A stretch of 64,000 nt of DNA from Arthrobacter subterraneus (GCF_900099735.1 NZ_FNDT01000007.1:62001-126000), one strand, 5' to 3'; numbered from the stretch's first letter, positions 1 through 9,757 are shown. Numbers and translations: made by a program. The notes: a model not told the origin generated them from the sequence alone.

Positions 1-588
1 GAAGTTCTGCCACACATAGACCAGGACGACGACGGCGGCGGCACCTCCTGAGGTGGTCAGCCACGGCACAGCGGGAATGCCGATCAGCGAGAGCATCCAG
101 TTCACGACGCCGAACTGTTCGTTGAACAGATACCCCATGAAGATCGAAACCGAGGCGGCGGAGAGGATCAGCGGGAAGAAGAAGGCTGACCGGAAGAACA
201 CGCGCAGCCAGTTGGGCATGCGGCCCTGGATTGCGACGGCGAGGGCCATCGCAATGCCGAGCTGCAGGGTCACCGCCACCACCACGAAGACGATGGTGTT
301 GAGGAAGGAAACCCGGACCGTGGGGTCGTTGACAATGTCGGCGAAATTGCTGAATCCGACAAACTCCGGTGCGGAGATGATGTCCCACCGGAAGAATGCC
401 AGGAGGATCGAGCCGAGAATGGGCACGATCGTGAAGATCGCCATTCCGACCACCGTGGGGGCGAGGAACAGCGGTGCAATGAGTCGCTCAGCCAGGGACC
501 GTTGCCGCCGGGCGGCGGCGGAGGAGCGGGTGGGGGGTGCCGGCGTCGTCGTGCCTGTGGTGTTTTTGAGTGTTGGAGTGCTCATCAT
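1..588 (-). CDS. Sugar ABC transporter permease (MalF-type), truncated by window edge
   Basis: Inner-membrane subunit of a binding-protein-dependent sugar importer. The 196 visible codons begin MMSTPTLKN, have a charged N-terminus (RRQRSLAERL) and then hydrophobic segments typical of family-1 sugar permeases (IAPLFLAPTVVGMAIFTIVP, FLNTIVFVVVAVTLQLGIA, FFFPLILSAASVSIF). The gene runs off the left edge, so the EAA loop that contacts the ATPase is not visible. The first ATG (588) overlaps the stop of the upstream binding-protein gene as ATGA. A second ATG at 585 sits at better distance from the AGGAG. The family call rests on hydropathy and on the neighbouring binding protein. Confidence 0.85.
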   Translation of the reverse strand, partial: MMSTPTLKNTTGTTTPAPPTRSSAAARRQRSLAERLIAPLFLAPTVVGMAIFTIVPILGSILLAFFRWDIISAPEFVGFSNFADIVNDPTVRVSFLNTIVFVVVAVTLQLGIAMALAVAIQGRMPNWLRVFFRSAFFFPLILSAASVSIFMGYLFNEQFGVVNWMLSLIGIPAVPWLTTSGGAAAVVVLVYVWQNF

Positions 589-2027
589 TTGCTCCTGAGG
601 GCCAGTTCGAGGTCACGCTGCAGGCTCCCCATCGCTGAGCGGACCTGCGCGGAGGAGCCGCTGACGGCAACCGACACGTTCTTCATGAGGGCGGTTTCCA
701 CGGCGGCCTGCTGCGGTGGGGCTGGGATGGGACCGGAGGTGGGGAAGCGGTCGAGGGTGTCGTAGAAGACCTTCCAGTGCTCGGGCCCGGTGGCTGCGTA
801 GAGGGACTGGTTCACCATGGAACGCCGGGTGGGCGTGGTGTTCGGTGAAGGGATGGCAAGTTCCATGGCCGGTTTGGATGCGCAGAACTTCACCCATTCC
901 CAGGCGGCGTCCTTGTCCCTGGCGGTGCGCATGATGGCGTAGCCGGCGGCGCCGAACTGGTGACGCTGGGTGCGCCAGCGGGGGAAGAACTGGACGTCGA
1001 AGTCGTCGGCGCCCATACCTGCCTCGTGCAACCCCTGCACCCAGTACCCGCCGGCCGGGGTTGCACCGATGCGGCTGCTCGCGAAGAGGCCCACCAGGGC
1101 GTTGCCTCCGCCACCCTCCGGACGAACCCCGAGGCCTTCGGCGACGAGTTCGCGGAGGTAGTCGAAGGTTTCAATGACGCGCGGGTCCTCGGCATTCGGC
1201 GCCTCCCAGAGGTAGCCGCCGCTGCGCTGGGCGCGTGTGGGATCCTGCCCATAGAAGCGGTCCCAGAACCAGTCCCCGCCGGCAGCCTTTTCCTCGGTGA
1301 GGAAACTGGTGTCATTCGCGTAGAGCCACGGGACCACGCCGCCGAAGAGCCGGTTGGTCCAGTAGTAGGGGGTGAAGCTGCCATCGGTGGTGGACTTCAT
1401 GGCGCGCATGGTGGCGGTGAAGTCATCGTGGTTCCAGTCATCCGCCGGGCGGTCAAGCCCCGCGCGCTCCAGCGCGCTGGTGTTCAGGTACATGTTGGCG
1501 GCGTTCCAGTCCAGGGGAAGCTGGTAGAGGCTCCCCCGGTACATGAACGCCTCGATAAGGCTCGGATGGACGTCCTGGAAGTATTCCTGGATGTCCGCGG
1601 CGTCGCGGGTCAGGTACGGATCGAGAGGTTCGGCGAGCTTTTCGGCGAAGAGCTGGGCGCCCTCGGTGGCAACGTAGACGACGTCGGGAGGGTTACCGGC
1701 CGCGACCATGGTGAGGATCTTGGAGAAGAAATCGCGCCAGTCGGCGCCCTGGATGGCCTGGATGCGGACCGGGATATCCGGATGCAGGCTCGTGAATTCC
1801 TCCACCAGGGCCTGGCGTGCTGCTGCGTCGGCTGAGGTACCGAGAATGGCCACATTGAGTGCGGTGCTGCTGCGGCCCGGGATATCAGCGCCGGTGAGCC
1901 TCGGCCAGGCGCCTACGGTCGCGCCGACAGCCCCGATGCCGAGCGTCCCCAGAAGCGTGCGGCGGGACAGGTCGCCTGTGCGGGCACTGAGCGGGTTGCG
2001 CTGTCCTGGAAGGTGCGTAGACCTCAT
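585..2027 (-). CDS. Extracellular sugar-binding protein of an ABC importer, Tat-exported
   Basis: Family-1 solute-binding protein of about 480 residues that would capture a sugar or oligosaccharide outside the membrane and deliver it to the permease encoded next. The N-terminus carries a twin-arginine signal (SRRTLLGTLGIGAVGATVGA), so folded export by Tat is likely; no lipobox cysteine is obvious. The body has the usual extended binding-protein sequence (VEEFTSLHPDIPVRIQAI, PPDVVYVATEGAQLFAEKL). I prefer the ATG at 2027 because AAGGA lies 6 bases upstream of it; an in-frame ATG at 2033 directly abuts the same AAGGA. The substrate cannot be told from sequence. Two LacI-type palindromes lie just upstream. 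Confidence 0.9.
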   Translation of the reverse strand: MRSTHLPGQRNPLSARTGDLSRRTLLGTLGIGAVGATVGAWPRLTGADIPGRSSTALNVAILGTSADAAARQALVEEFTSLHPDIPVRIQAIQGADWRDFFSKILTMVAAGNPPDVVYVATEGAQLFAEKLAEPLDPYLTRDAADIQEYFQDVHPSLIEAFMYRGSLYQLPLDWNAANMYLNTSALERAGLDRPADDWNHDDFTATMRAMKSTTDGSFTPYYWTNRLFGGVVPWLYANDTSFLTEEKAAGGDWFWDRFYGQDPTRAQRSGGYLWEAPNAEDPRVIETFDYLRELVAEGLGVRPEGGGGNALVGLFASSRIGATPAGGYWVQGLHEAGMGADDFDVQFFPRWRTQRHQFGAAGYAIMRTARDKDAAWEWVKFCASKPAMELAIPSPNTTPTRRSMVNQSLYAATGPEHWKVFYDTLDRFPTSGPIPAPPQQAAVETALMKNVSVAVSGSSAQVRSAMGSLQRDLELALRSK

Positions 2028-2040
2028 CGTCATTCCTTTC

Positions 2041-2084
2041 TAACACGTGTCAGGAAGCCTACGCTCCTCTCCTGACACGTGTCA
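2041..2084. promoter_or_regulatory. Tandem LacI-type operators
   Basis: Two copies of a 12-bp palindrome lie upstream of the sugar-binding protein gene: TAACACGTGTCA at 2041-2052 (one mismatch) and the perfect TGACACGTGTCA at 2073-2084. Their centres are 32 bp apart, about three helical turns, so they could be bound on the same face of the DNA. The size and the CG centre fit a LacI/GalR repressor. Position next to a sugar ABC operon supports that; the repressor gene is not in the window. Confidence 0.65.
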
Positions 2085-2169
2085 AGAGTTACATCTGGGT
2101 GCATCTCCGGCGGAGAAATGAACGGCGTATTGATGCTGCGCCGAGCCACATGATGGCATGCTAGGTCCC

Positions 2170-3801
<1,632 letters not shown>

Positions 3802-3813
3802 CCCCCCTGAAAG

Positions 3814-3870
3814 TTTTTGTCGCCTAACTGCTGTTTTGGAGGGGTTTTAACAGCAGGTAGGCGACAAAAA
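3814..3870. repeat. 22-bp near-perfect inverted repeat (REP-like hairpin)
   Basis: Arms 3814-3835 and 3849-3870 pair at 21 of 22 positions around a 13-base loop (GGAGGGG centre). The element starts 13 bp after the pgm stop and lies inside the leader of the following permease gene. T-runs are on the outside of the 5' arm and A-runs on the outside of the 3' arm, so on the + strand there is no U-tract after the stem; it is not a textbook terminator for pgm. It could be a dispersed repeat or part of a structured leader. Confidence 0.75.
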
Positions 3871-3884
3871 GTGCAGGGTAAGAT

Positions 3885-3911
3885 TTCCGGAGATCCCCCA
3901 TCTCCGGAAGG
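3885..3911 (+). promoter_or_regulatory. Hairpin overlapping the ribosome binding site of the NCS2 permease
   Basis: A perfect 10-bp stem (3885-3894 with 3900-3909) closes a CCCCC loop. Its 3' arm contains most of the Shine-Dalgarno GGAAGG (3906-3911), which sits 7 bases before the ATG at 3919. If the stem forms, ribosome access would be reduced. This is seen directly; a regulatory role is inference. Confidence 0.55.
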
Positions 3912-3918
3912 CACAGCC

Positions 3919-5247
3919 ATGAGCAAACTCGGAATGAACTGGACCCTGCACGGAGACGGGCGGAACGTCCGGCCTGGGCGGTTCGTCGCCCCCGATGAGC
4001 GGCTCAGCTGGCCCAGGACCGTCGGCATCGGCGCACAGCACGTGGTCGCGATGTTCGGGGCCACGTTCCTGGTGCCGCTGCTGACCGGCTTCCCGCCGTC
4101 CACCACCCTGCTTTTCTCGGGCGTCGGCACCCTGCTGTTCCTCATCATCACGGCCGGTCGGGTACCCAGCTACCTGGGGTCGAGCTTCGCATTCATCGCG
4201 CCCATCGCTGCGGCGCAGAACCAGCACGGTCCGGCTGGGGCGCTCGGCGGCGTGGTGATGGCCGGCGCAGTATTGGCTCTGATCGGTCTCGTGGTGCACT
4301 GGGGCGGCGCCCGCTGGATCCAGGTCCTGATGCCGCCCGTGGTCACCGGCGCCATCGTTGCCCTCATCGGGCTGAACCTCGCCCCCACCGCCAAGGCCAG
4401 CTTCGAGCAGGCACCGCTGACGGCGCTCGTAACCGTAGTCTCGATCCTGCTGGTCACAGTGCTCTTCAGGGGAATCCTCGGCCGGCTTTCCATCCTGGTG
4501 GGGGTCCTCGCCGGCTACCTCTTGGCGGTTCTGCGGGGTGAGGTGGACTTCGCCGCTGTCAACGACGCCGCGTGGTTCGGGCTGCCTCCCTTCATGGCTC
4601 CTGAATTCCACCTCTCCGTGGTCGGGCTGTTTATCCCCGTGGTGCTGGTGCTGGTGGCCGAGAACATCGGTCACGTGAAGTCGGTCGCCGCCATGACCAA
4701 CCGCGATCTCGATCCCGTCACCGGGCGCGCCCTCATGGCCGACGGCCTGGCCACCATCCTTGCCGGATCCGGCGGAGGATCCGGCACCACCACCTACGCA
4801 GAAAACATCGGAGTCATGGCGGCCTCCCGGGTGTACTCCACCGCCGCGTACTGGGTGGCCGGGGGAATCGCCGTGCTGTTGAGTCTCTTCCCGAAGTTCG
4901 GCGCCCTCATCGCCACTGTGCCGGCGGGAGTACTGGGCGGCGCCGGCGTCGTTCTCTACGGGATGATCGGCATTCTCGGTGTACGCATCTGGGTGCAGAA
5001 CCGGGTGGACTTCTCCAACCCGATCAACCTCTCCACGGCGGGGGTGGCCCTGGTGGTGGGTATCGCCAACTTCACCTGGACGGTCGGAGACCTCAGCTTC
5101 GAGGGGATCGCCCTCGGCACCGCAGCCACGCTCATCATCTTCCATGGCATGAGCAGCATCGCGCGTGCACGCGGGAGCGAGCATGTCGCCGGACCGGCCG
5201 AGCTGGAACCGGAGGACCGCGGGAGCCGCCCATCCAAGCTCGGCTAG
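3919..5247 (+). CDS. NCS2-family uracil/xanthine permease
   Basis: Proton-coupled nucleobase transporter in the cytoplasmic membrane, 442 residues with about 12-14 hydrophobic segments. Family marks include VGIGAQHVVAMFGATFLVPLLTG near the N-terminus, VAENIGHVKSV, and the half-helix region GGGSGTTTYAENIGVMAASRVYS, close to the uracil-permease motif. This favours uracil, but xanthine or another base cannot be excluded. The ATG at 3919 has GGAAGG in front. An upstream in-frame start at 3817 would place coding sequence inside the hairpins and is rejected. The leader contains two hairpins, one over the ribosome binding site. Confidence 0.9.
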   Translation: MSKLGMNWTLHGDGRNVRPGRFVAPDERLSWPRTVGIGAQHVVAMFGATFLVPLLTGFPPSTTLLFSGVGTLLFLIITAGRVPSYLGSSFAFIAPIAAAQNQHGPAGALGGVVMAGAVLALIGLVVHWGGARWIQVLMPPVVTGAIVALIGLNLAPTAKASFEQAPLTALVTVVSILLVTVLFRGILGRLSILVGVLAGYLLAVLRGEVDFAAVNDAAWFGLPPFMAPEFHLSVVGLFIPVVLVLVAENIGHVKSVAAMTNRDLDPVTGRALMADGLATILAGSGGGSGTTTYAENIGVMAASRVYSTAAYWVAGGIAVLLSLFPKFGALIATVPAGVLGGAGVVLYGMIGILGVRIWVQNRVDFSNPINLSTAGVALVVGIANFTWTVGDLSFEGIALGTAATLIIFHGMSSIARARGSEHVAGPAELEPEDRGSRPSKLG

Positions 5248-5593
5248 ATCCTGCGGTTCGCGGCATGCCGCCGCGCCGTCCGGCGCGGCCGGCTGCCTTC
5301 TGAACCTGTCCGCTCAGGTGTTATCCGTTTCAAACGGGGCCGGGAACCGGTGTAAACCCGAAAGATTTTTTGGACGCCCGGCAGAGGCCACGAACCCATA
5401 CCGGACAAGGGCTTTCACGGGCTGGCCGCTTATTCAACTAGGACAGCTAGTAGTAAGCGTGCTTTCTATCTTGCCCCATCTGTGCTTAGGCTATGTGAAC
5501 ACCAACCGGTGAGCGCTCACGGAACCCGCTTCCACCGCGTCCAACCCGGAACTCCCCCGGTGCCACCAAGGCAACACGACAAAGGAGAACACC
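5248..5593. other. Intergenic stretch with a small inverted repeat
   Basis: 346 bp between the permease and the PRC-barrel gene without a credible gene. It holds a short inverted repeat ACTAG-N5-CTAGT (5437-5451) and an AT-richer patch that is the likely promoter region of the downstream gene. No convincing terminator, RNA gene or repeat was found. Confidence 0.5.
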
Positions 5594-6385
5594 ATGATTA
5601 CCCAGGACCACATTTCCCAGATCCTCGAATCCGGCGGCAAGGTCATTGACAACGACGGCGACAAGATCGGCTCCGTCGGCCAGATCTATGTCGATGACCA
5701 CACCGGAAACCCGAGCTGGGTCACCATCAACACCGGGCTCTTCGGCTCAAACGAGTCCTTCGCTCCGCTCGAGGGGGCAGCACTCGAGGGCAATGACGTG
5801 CGCGTCGGATACTCCAAGGGCAAGATCAAGGACGCCCCGAACGTTGCTCCTGATGGCCACCTGAGCGAGCAGGAAGAGGCAGAGCTCTACCGTTACTACG
5901 GCATCTCCACCAATGGCTACGCCGCGGGCGAGGACACCATGGAAACCACGGGAAACTATGAGTCCGATCGAGCTACCGTGGGCCACGACACCTCCGGGCC
6001 GACCACCGACGACGCGATGACCCGCTCCGAGGAGCAGCTCCACGTCGGTACCGAGCGCCGCGAAGCCGGGCGTGCACGGCTTCGCAAGTACGTCGTCACG
6101 GAAAACGTCACCAAGACGGTTCCCGTGCAGCGCGAAGAGGTCCGCATCGAGCGCGAGCCGATCACGGACGCCAACCGGGGTGAAGCCCACGCCGGCCCTG
6201 CCATCAGCGAGGAAGAACACGAGGTCACGCTCCATGAAGAGCGCGCCGTGGTCGAGAAGGAAGCCGTGCCGGTAGAGCGGGTCCGCCTCGACAAGGAAAC
6301 TGTCACGGAGCAGCAGACCGTCAACGAGGAAGTCCGCAAGGAGCAGATCGACACGGACGACGTCGATACCCGCGAAGGCCGCTAA
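5594..6385 (+). CDS. PRC-barrel and DUF2382 (YsnF/AvaK) stress protein
   Basis: A 263-residue hydrophilic, strongly acidic protein. Residues about 1-100 form a PRC-barrel domain (KVIDNDGDKIGSVGQIYVDD, PSWVTINTGLFG). The C-terminal part from about 155 is DUF2382, with repeating Glu/Arg/Val blocks (LRKYVVTENVTKTVPVQREE, HEVTLHEERAVVEKEAVPVE). Such proteins are abundant in actinobacteria and are linked to general stress, but no biochemical role is established. AAAGGAG lies 7 bases before the ATG. It appears monocistronic, with its own promoter region upstream and a good terminator downstream. Confidence 0.88.
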   Translation: MITQDHISQILESGGKVIDNDGDKIGSVGQIYVDDHTGNPSWVTINTGLFGSNESFAPLEGAALEGNDVRVGYSKGKIKDAPNVAPDGHLSEQEEAELYRYYGISTNGYAAGEDTMETTGNYESDRATVGHDTSGPTTDDAMTRSEEQLHVGTERREAGRARLRKYVVTENVTKTVPVQREEVRIEREPITDANRGEAHAGPAISEEEHEVTLHEERAVVEKEAVPVERVRLDKETVTEQQTVNEEVRKEQIDTDDVDTREGR

Positions 6386-6412
6386 CCAGCGGATTCCGGC
6401 AAACTGGCATTC

Positions 6413-6445
6413 GGCCCACCTTCCCAACCGGGAGGTGGGCCTTTT
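6413..6445 (+). terminator. Rho-independent terminator after the PRC-barrel gene
   Basis: Perfect 9-bp GC-rich stem (GGCCCACCT with AGGTGGGCC) around an 11-base loop, followed by TTTT. It starts 28 bp after the stop codon. Confidence 0.85.
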
Positions 6446-6491
6446 GCGTGGTGTGGATGGCTTGGAGCCCGAGCCCTGTCATGATGGGGCC

Positions 6492-7220
6492 ATGTTGCGC
6501 ATCGGCCTGCTCGGCGGCATGAGCTGGGAAAGCACCACTGAGTATTACCGCCGCATCAATGAAATGGTGCGGGACCGCCTCGGCGGTTTTCACTCGGCGG
6601 ACTGCCTGCTGCGGTCTGTCGATTTTGCGCCCATAGAGGCTTTACAGGCCCAGGGCCACTGGGACGAGGCCGGCGCAGTACTGGCTGCCGCCGCCGTCGA
6701 ACTTGAAAGCGGCGGAGCCGAGCTTCTCGTGCTCTGCACCAACACCATGCACAAAGTGGCTCCGGCCATTGAGCAGGCCGTGAACATTCCGTTCGTCAAC
6801 CTCATCGATGCCGCAGCGGAGGCGGTGACCGCCGATGGTACGACGACGGTGGGCCTGTTAGGGACGTCCTTCACCATGGAGCAGGACTTCTACCGGGATG
6901 GGCTGGCCGCCCACGGGCTGGAGGTGCTGGTTCCCGGCGCGGAAGACCGCGCGGCAGTTCACCGGATCATCTATGAGGAACTGTGCCTTGGGATCTTCTC
7001 GGAGGCATCCCGCAGGGAGTGCCAACGCATCATCGCCGGGCTGGCGTCACGCGGTGCGGAGGGTGTAGTACTCGGCTGCACCGAAATCGAGCTGCTCCTT
7101 TCGCAGCACGATGTGGACATCCCGCTCTACCCGACGACGGCGATCCACGCGCAGGCGGCGGTGGACGCAGCGCTTGCAGGGCAATCGGGCACCACACCCG
7201 GCAGGACGGTGACACAATAA
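6492..7220 (+). CDS. Aspartate/glutamate racemase family protein
   Basis: A 242-residue cofactor-independent amino-acid racemase. Both catalytic cysteine motifs are present: LCTNTMHKVAPAI in the first half and LGCTEIELLLSQHD in the second. The N-terminal MLRIGLLGGMSWESTTEYYRRIN is characteristic of the YgeA/RacX-type branch, so the substrate may be aspartate or a broader range rather than glutamate. The start at 6492 matches the family N-terminus; the longer frame from 6435 would begin inside the preceding terminator. It ends 4 bp before the next gene and is probably co-transcribed with it. Confidence 0.9.
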   Translation: MLRIGLLGGMSWESTTEYYRRINEMVRDRLGGFHSADCLLRSVDFAPIEALQAQGHWDEAGAVLAAAAVELESGGAELLVLCTNTMHKVAPAIEQAVNIPFVNLIDAAAEAVTADGTTTVGLLGTSFTMEQDFYRDGLAAHGLEVLVPGAEDRAAVHRIIYEELCLGIFSEASRRECQRIIAGLASRGAEGVVLGCTEIELLLSQHDVDIPLYPTTAIHAQAAVDAALAGQSGTTPGRTVTQ

Positions 7221-7224
7221 TCGG

Positions 7225-8232
7225 GTGACCTCGCCCGCCCCCCACCCCTCCGAGCTGTGGAAGAGCGCTGCCTGGCGGTCCCGGGTGGAATCCTGGGTGT
7301 CGCAGGTCCTGGCCACCTTCAACATCGAACAGAGGGGTCCGGTGAGCGAGCCCCGGATTCGGTTCTGGTCCGTCCAGCTCACCGTCCCTACCGACCATGG
7401 GAAGCTGTGGTTCAAGGAGAACAACCCGGGCCAGTTCCAGGAGGCGTCCATCATCGCGGCGCTGGCCGAAATTGCGCCGGATCACGTGGTCACCCCGCTG
7501 GCCATCGAGCCAACCAAGGGTTGGATGATCGCCCCTGACCATGGCGCAACCCTCGCCACCCTGAACTCCACGGACTACGCCCTGTGGTCCCGGGTGCTCA
7601 CCGATTTCGCGGACCTGCAACAGCAGGCGGCTGCCTATGGGGAGAAACTGAAGGAGGCCGGACTCGCCTCGCTGGATCCGGGTATCGCGGGTAACTTCGT
7701 GAGTAACCAGCTCCTCCTGCACACGGGTTTGCCCGAGGAGCACCCGCTGCACCTCGACGCCGGACAGGCGGACCGTATCTACGCCAGTGTCCCGGCGATC
7801 GAGGAGGCCGCCGCGCAGCTGTCAGCCCTCGGAGTGCCGCTGTCGCTGGAGCACAATGACCTCCACCCGAACAACGCCTTCATCCCGGGTTCAAGCACGG
7901 ACCCGCTGCGGTTCTTCGACTTCGGCGACTCCTACTGGGCGCACCCGTTCAGCTCGCTGTACGTTCCGCTCGGCGCCATGATGGAGAGCTGGGAAACCGG
8001 GCCCGACGACGCCCGCATCCGGAGAGTGCTCACCGCCTACCTTGAGCAGTGGAGCGGTTACGCACCGCTTCCCCAGCTGAGGGAGGCCCTGGAACCGGCG
8101 CTGCAGCTCGGCCGGCTCAACCGGTATGCCTCCTGGCTGCGCCTTCTGATCCACGCCGACGACGACGCAATGCTGGAATACGGTCCGCACGCCCTGAGCT
8201 ACCTGCAAACAGTTACGGACCCGGTTCTGTAA
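7225..8232 (+). CDS. Aminoglycoside-phosphotransferase-fold kinase-like protein
   Basis: A 335-residue protein of the APH/choline kinase-like fold. The catalytic loop is LSLEHNDLHPNNAF (HxDLHxxN) and the metal-binding motif is FFDFGDSYWAHPF, both intact. A Lys in the N-lobe (KLWFKENN) could hold ATP. The substrate is unknown; the fold is used for small alcohols and sugars as well as aminoglycosides, so antibiotic resistance should not be assumed. Start is GTG at 7225, 4 bp after the racemase stop. Confidence 0.85.
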   Translation: MTSPAPHPSELWKSAAWRSRVESWVSQVLATFNIEQRGPVSEPRIRFWSVQLTVPTDHGKLWFKENNPGQFQEASIIAALAEIAPDHVVTPLAIEPTKGWMIAPDHGATLATLNSTDYALWSRVLTDFADLQQQAAAYGEKLKEAGLASLDPGIAGNFVSNQLLLHTGLPEEHPLHLDAGQADRIYASVPAIEEAAAQLSALGVPLSLEHNDLHPNNAFIPGSSTDPLRFFDFGDSYWAHPFSSLYVPLGAMMESWETGPDDARIRRVLTAYLEQWSGYAPLPQLREALEPALQLGRLNRYASWLRLLIHADDDAMLEYGPHALSYLQTVTDPVL

Positions 8233-8234
8233 CT

Positions 8235-8690
8235 TCAGGCCCCCTGGGCAGCGGCGATCACTTCACGCATCATGCGGTTGAGATCCTCCGCCTGCTCGCG
8301 GGTCAGGCCAAGCCGGGCCAACATGGTGCCCGGTACGGACAGCGCACGGGTGCGCAGCTCCCGTCCCTCCCCGGTCAGTCCCACGGCAAGGGCACGCTCA
8401 TTGCCGGCCACACGCTCCCGGGTTACCAGGCCATTCGCTTCAAGCCGCTTGAGCATCGGCGAAAGGGTGGCCGGCTCCATTGCGAGCGCCTCGGCAATTC
8501 CCCGAAGCGTCCGCGGGCTGTGTTCCCAAAGCGCCAGCATGACCAGATACTGCGGGTGGGTCAGGTTCAATTCCTCCAGCACCGGCCGGTAGGCGCCGAT
8601 AACGCTCCGCGATGCCACCGAAAGGGCGAAACACAGTTGCCGCTCCAGGAGCAGGTCCTCGGTAAAAGATTGCTGCGACGTTTGAGTCAC
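8235..8690 (-). CDS. MarR-family regulator of OhrR type
   Basis: A 151-residue winged-helix regulator. A reactive-cysteine position typical of OhrR (Cys20 in LLLERQLCFALSVASR) is present, followed by the MarR winged helix (TLRGIAEALAMEPATLSPMLKRLEANGLV). OhrR proteins sense organic hydroperoxides by oxidation of this cysteine and repress peroxidase genes; no ohr gene lies in the window. The GTG start overlaps the stop of the upstream small gene as GTGA, so the two are translated together. A palindrome upstream of that gene could be its own operator. Confidence 0.88.
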   Translation of the reverse strand: MTQTSQQSFTEDLLLERQLCFALSVASRSVIGAYRPVLEELNLTHPQYLVMLALWEHSPRTLRGIAEALAMEPATLSPMLKRLEANGLVTRERVAGNERALAVGLTGEGRELRTRALSVPGTMLARLGLTREQAEDLNRMMREVIAAAQGA

Positions 8691-8911
8691 GCGTCCCTCC
8701 CCGGAATCTCACGCTTCACCAGATACGTGGAACCGTCCGCGTTGCGTACAACGTCCCACTGTTGAAGCTCCTGCTGGCGCTGCTGATGAGCGGCTCCGTC
8801 GGCGTACTTGACCGGTCCGTCCAGCCCGCCCTGATCGGCCGGGCCGAAAATCATCCTCAACTTCCCTGTGGCCTGCATGAACCGATGGGACCACGGCTTC
8901 TTTTCCGCCAT
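8687..8911 (-). CDS. Small conserved hypothetical protein coupled to the OhrR-type regulator
   Basis: 74 residues starting MAEKKPWSHRFMQATGKLRM, basic at the N-terminus and rich in Gln in the middle (AAHQQRQQELQQWD), ending with a small beta-like segment (DVVRNADGSTYLVKREI). I do not recognise a domain. The ATG at 8911 has GAGGAAGG upstream; a longer frame from 8956 lacks a ribosome site. It is first in a two-gene operon with the MarR regulator and lies directly downstream of an operator-like palindrome, so it may be part of the hydroperoxide response. Confidence 0.75.
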   Translation of the reverse strand: MAEKKPWSHRFMQATGKLRMIFGPADQGGLDGPVKYADGAAHQQRQQELQQWDVVRNADGSTYLVKREIPGRDA

Positions 8912-8955
8912 GACACACCTTCCTCGCGAGGGCCCTATCAGCCCACCCACAAGCA

Positions 8956-8981
8956 TAGTGCACGAATAGTTAGCGCACTAA
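8956..8981. promoter_or_regulatory. MarR/OhrR-like operator
   Basis: TAGTGC (8956-8961) and GCACTA (8975-8980) form an inverted repeat, and the right half lies in a near-palindrome TTAGCGCACTAA (8970-8981). It sits 45 bp before the start of the small protein and regulator operon and overlaps the last bases of the upstream glycerophosphodiesterase gene. Autoregulation by the OhrR-type protein is inferred. Confidence 0.55.
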
Positions 8982-9751
8982 ATGATCTGCGGCCACGGAC
9001 CCCGGTCCCGCATAACCCTCGCGAGAACATCCGCGCGGTCCGAGACCAGTCCGCCCACTCCCTCCGCGAGCAGCTCTTCCATCACCGGCCGCTCGTTGAC
9101 GGTCCATACGTGGACCGGGATTCCGGCGGCGTTGCAGCGCCGGACAAACCCTCGAGTCACTACCGGGAACCCCCGGAAATGCCTCGGCACCTGAAGGCAG
9201 TCCACCCGCGCAAGCCGCGCAACCCACCGGGCAAGGCCAAGCGGTGAGGCGGCTTTCACAATGGCACTCACCGCCATACCCGCGGACGACGCCGTAGGCC
9301 GGCTCAGCTGCCTCAGCACCCGCAGGCGCCGCCGGTCGGAAAATGATGCAACCAGTACCCGATCATGTGCGCCGGACTGTTCAATCACCTCAACGATCGG
9401 CCGAACCGACGCGTCATCCTTGACGTCGATGTTCAACCGGACATCCGGCCAGCGCTGGAGGACCTCGGCAAGGGTAGGAATCCGCTCGTTCCCGCGAACC
9501 CGCACGGCACTCAGTTCCGCCAGGGAATGATCGGCCAGCCGGCCCGTCCCGTTGGTCACCCGCTCCAGGCGCTCATCATGGAAAACCATGACGACGCCGT
9601 CCCTTGTGGTGCGCACGTCAATCTCCAGATAGCGGAAACCGAGCCCGATAGCCGCTTCAAGGGCTGGCAGGGTGTTTTCCAGACCCTCCGGTGAAAAGCC
9701 GCGGTGCGAGAAGGCGATCGGCCCTTCGGTGGCGAGGTACGGTCCCGGCAT
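8978..9751 (-). CDS. Glycerophosphodiester phosphodiesterase
   Basis: Hydrolyses glycerophosphodiesters to glycerol 3-phosphate and an alcohol. 257 residues with the GDPD signature at the N-terminus: SHRGFSPEGLENTLPALEAAI, then LEIDVRTTRDGVVMVFHDERLERVTNGTG, carrying the paired His and the acidic metal ligands. The C-terminus has PVHVWTVNERPVMEELLAEGVGGLVSDR, as usual for the TIM barrel. No signal peptide, so it acts inside the cell. It is preceded by a HAD phosphatase gene with a 6-bp gap, suggesting an operon for phospholipid-derived phosphate release. Confidence 0.93.
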   Translation of the reverse strand: MPGPYLATEGPIAFSHRGFSPEGLENTLPALEAAIGLGFRYLEIDVRTTRDGVVMVFHDERLERVTNGTGRLADHSLAELSAVRVRGNERIPTLAEVLQRWPDVRLNIDVKDDASVRPIVEVIEQSGAHDRVLVASFSDRRRLRVLRQLSRPTASSAGMAVSAIVKAASPLGLARWVARLARVDCLQVPRHFRGFPVVTRGFVRRCNAAGIPVHVWTVNERPVMEELLAEGVGGLVSDRADVLARVMRDRGPWPQII

Positions 9752-9757
9752 GGCGGC

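Noticed and set aside
960-1835. Long open frame antisense to the sugar-binding protein gene
   Set aside because: No recognisable domain, and frames of this kind are common opposite high-GC genes.
3847-5184. 445-codon frame antisense to the NCS2 permease
   Set aside because: Composition is Gly/His/Asp-rich without hydrophobic core; shadow of the permease gene.
5300-5380. Alternative-sigma promoter before the PRC-barrel gene
   Set aside because: GGGAAC is present but no matching second hexamer at the right distance.
7225-8232. Aminoglycoside resistance gene
   Set aside because: The fold matches, but the sequence context is metabolic and no specific resistance signature is visible; kept as a general kinase-fold protein.
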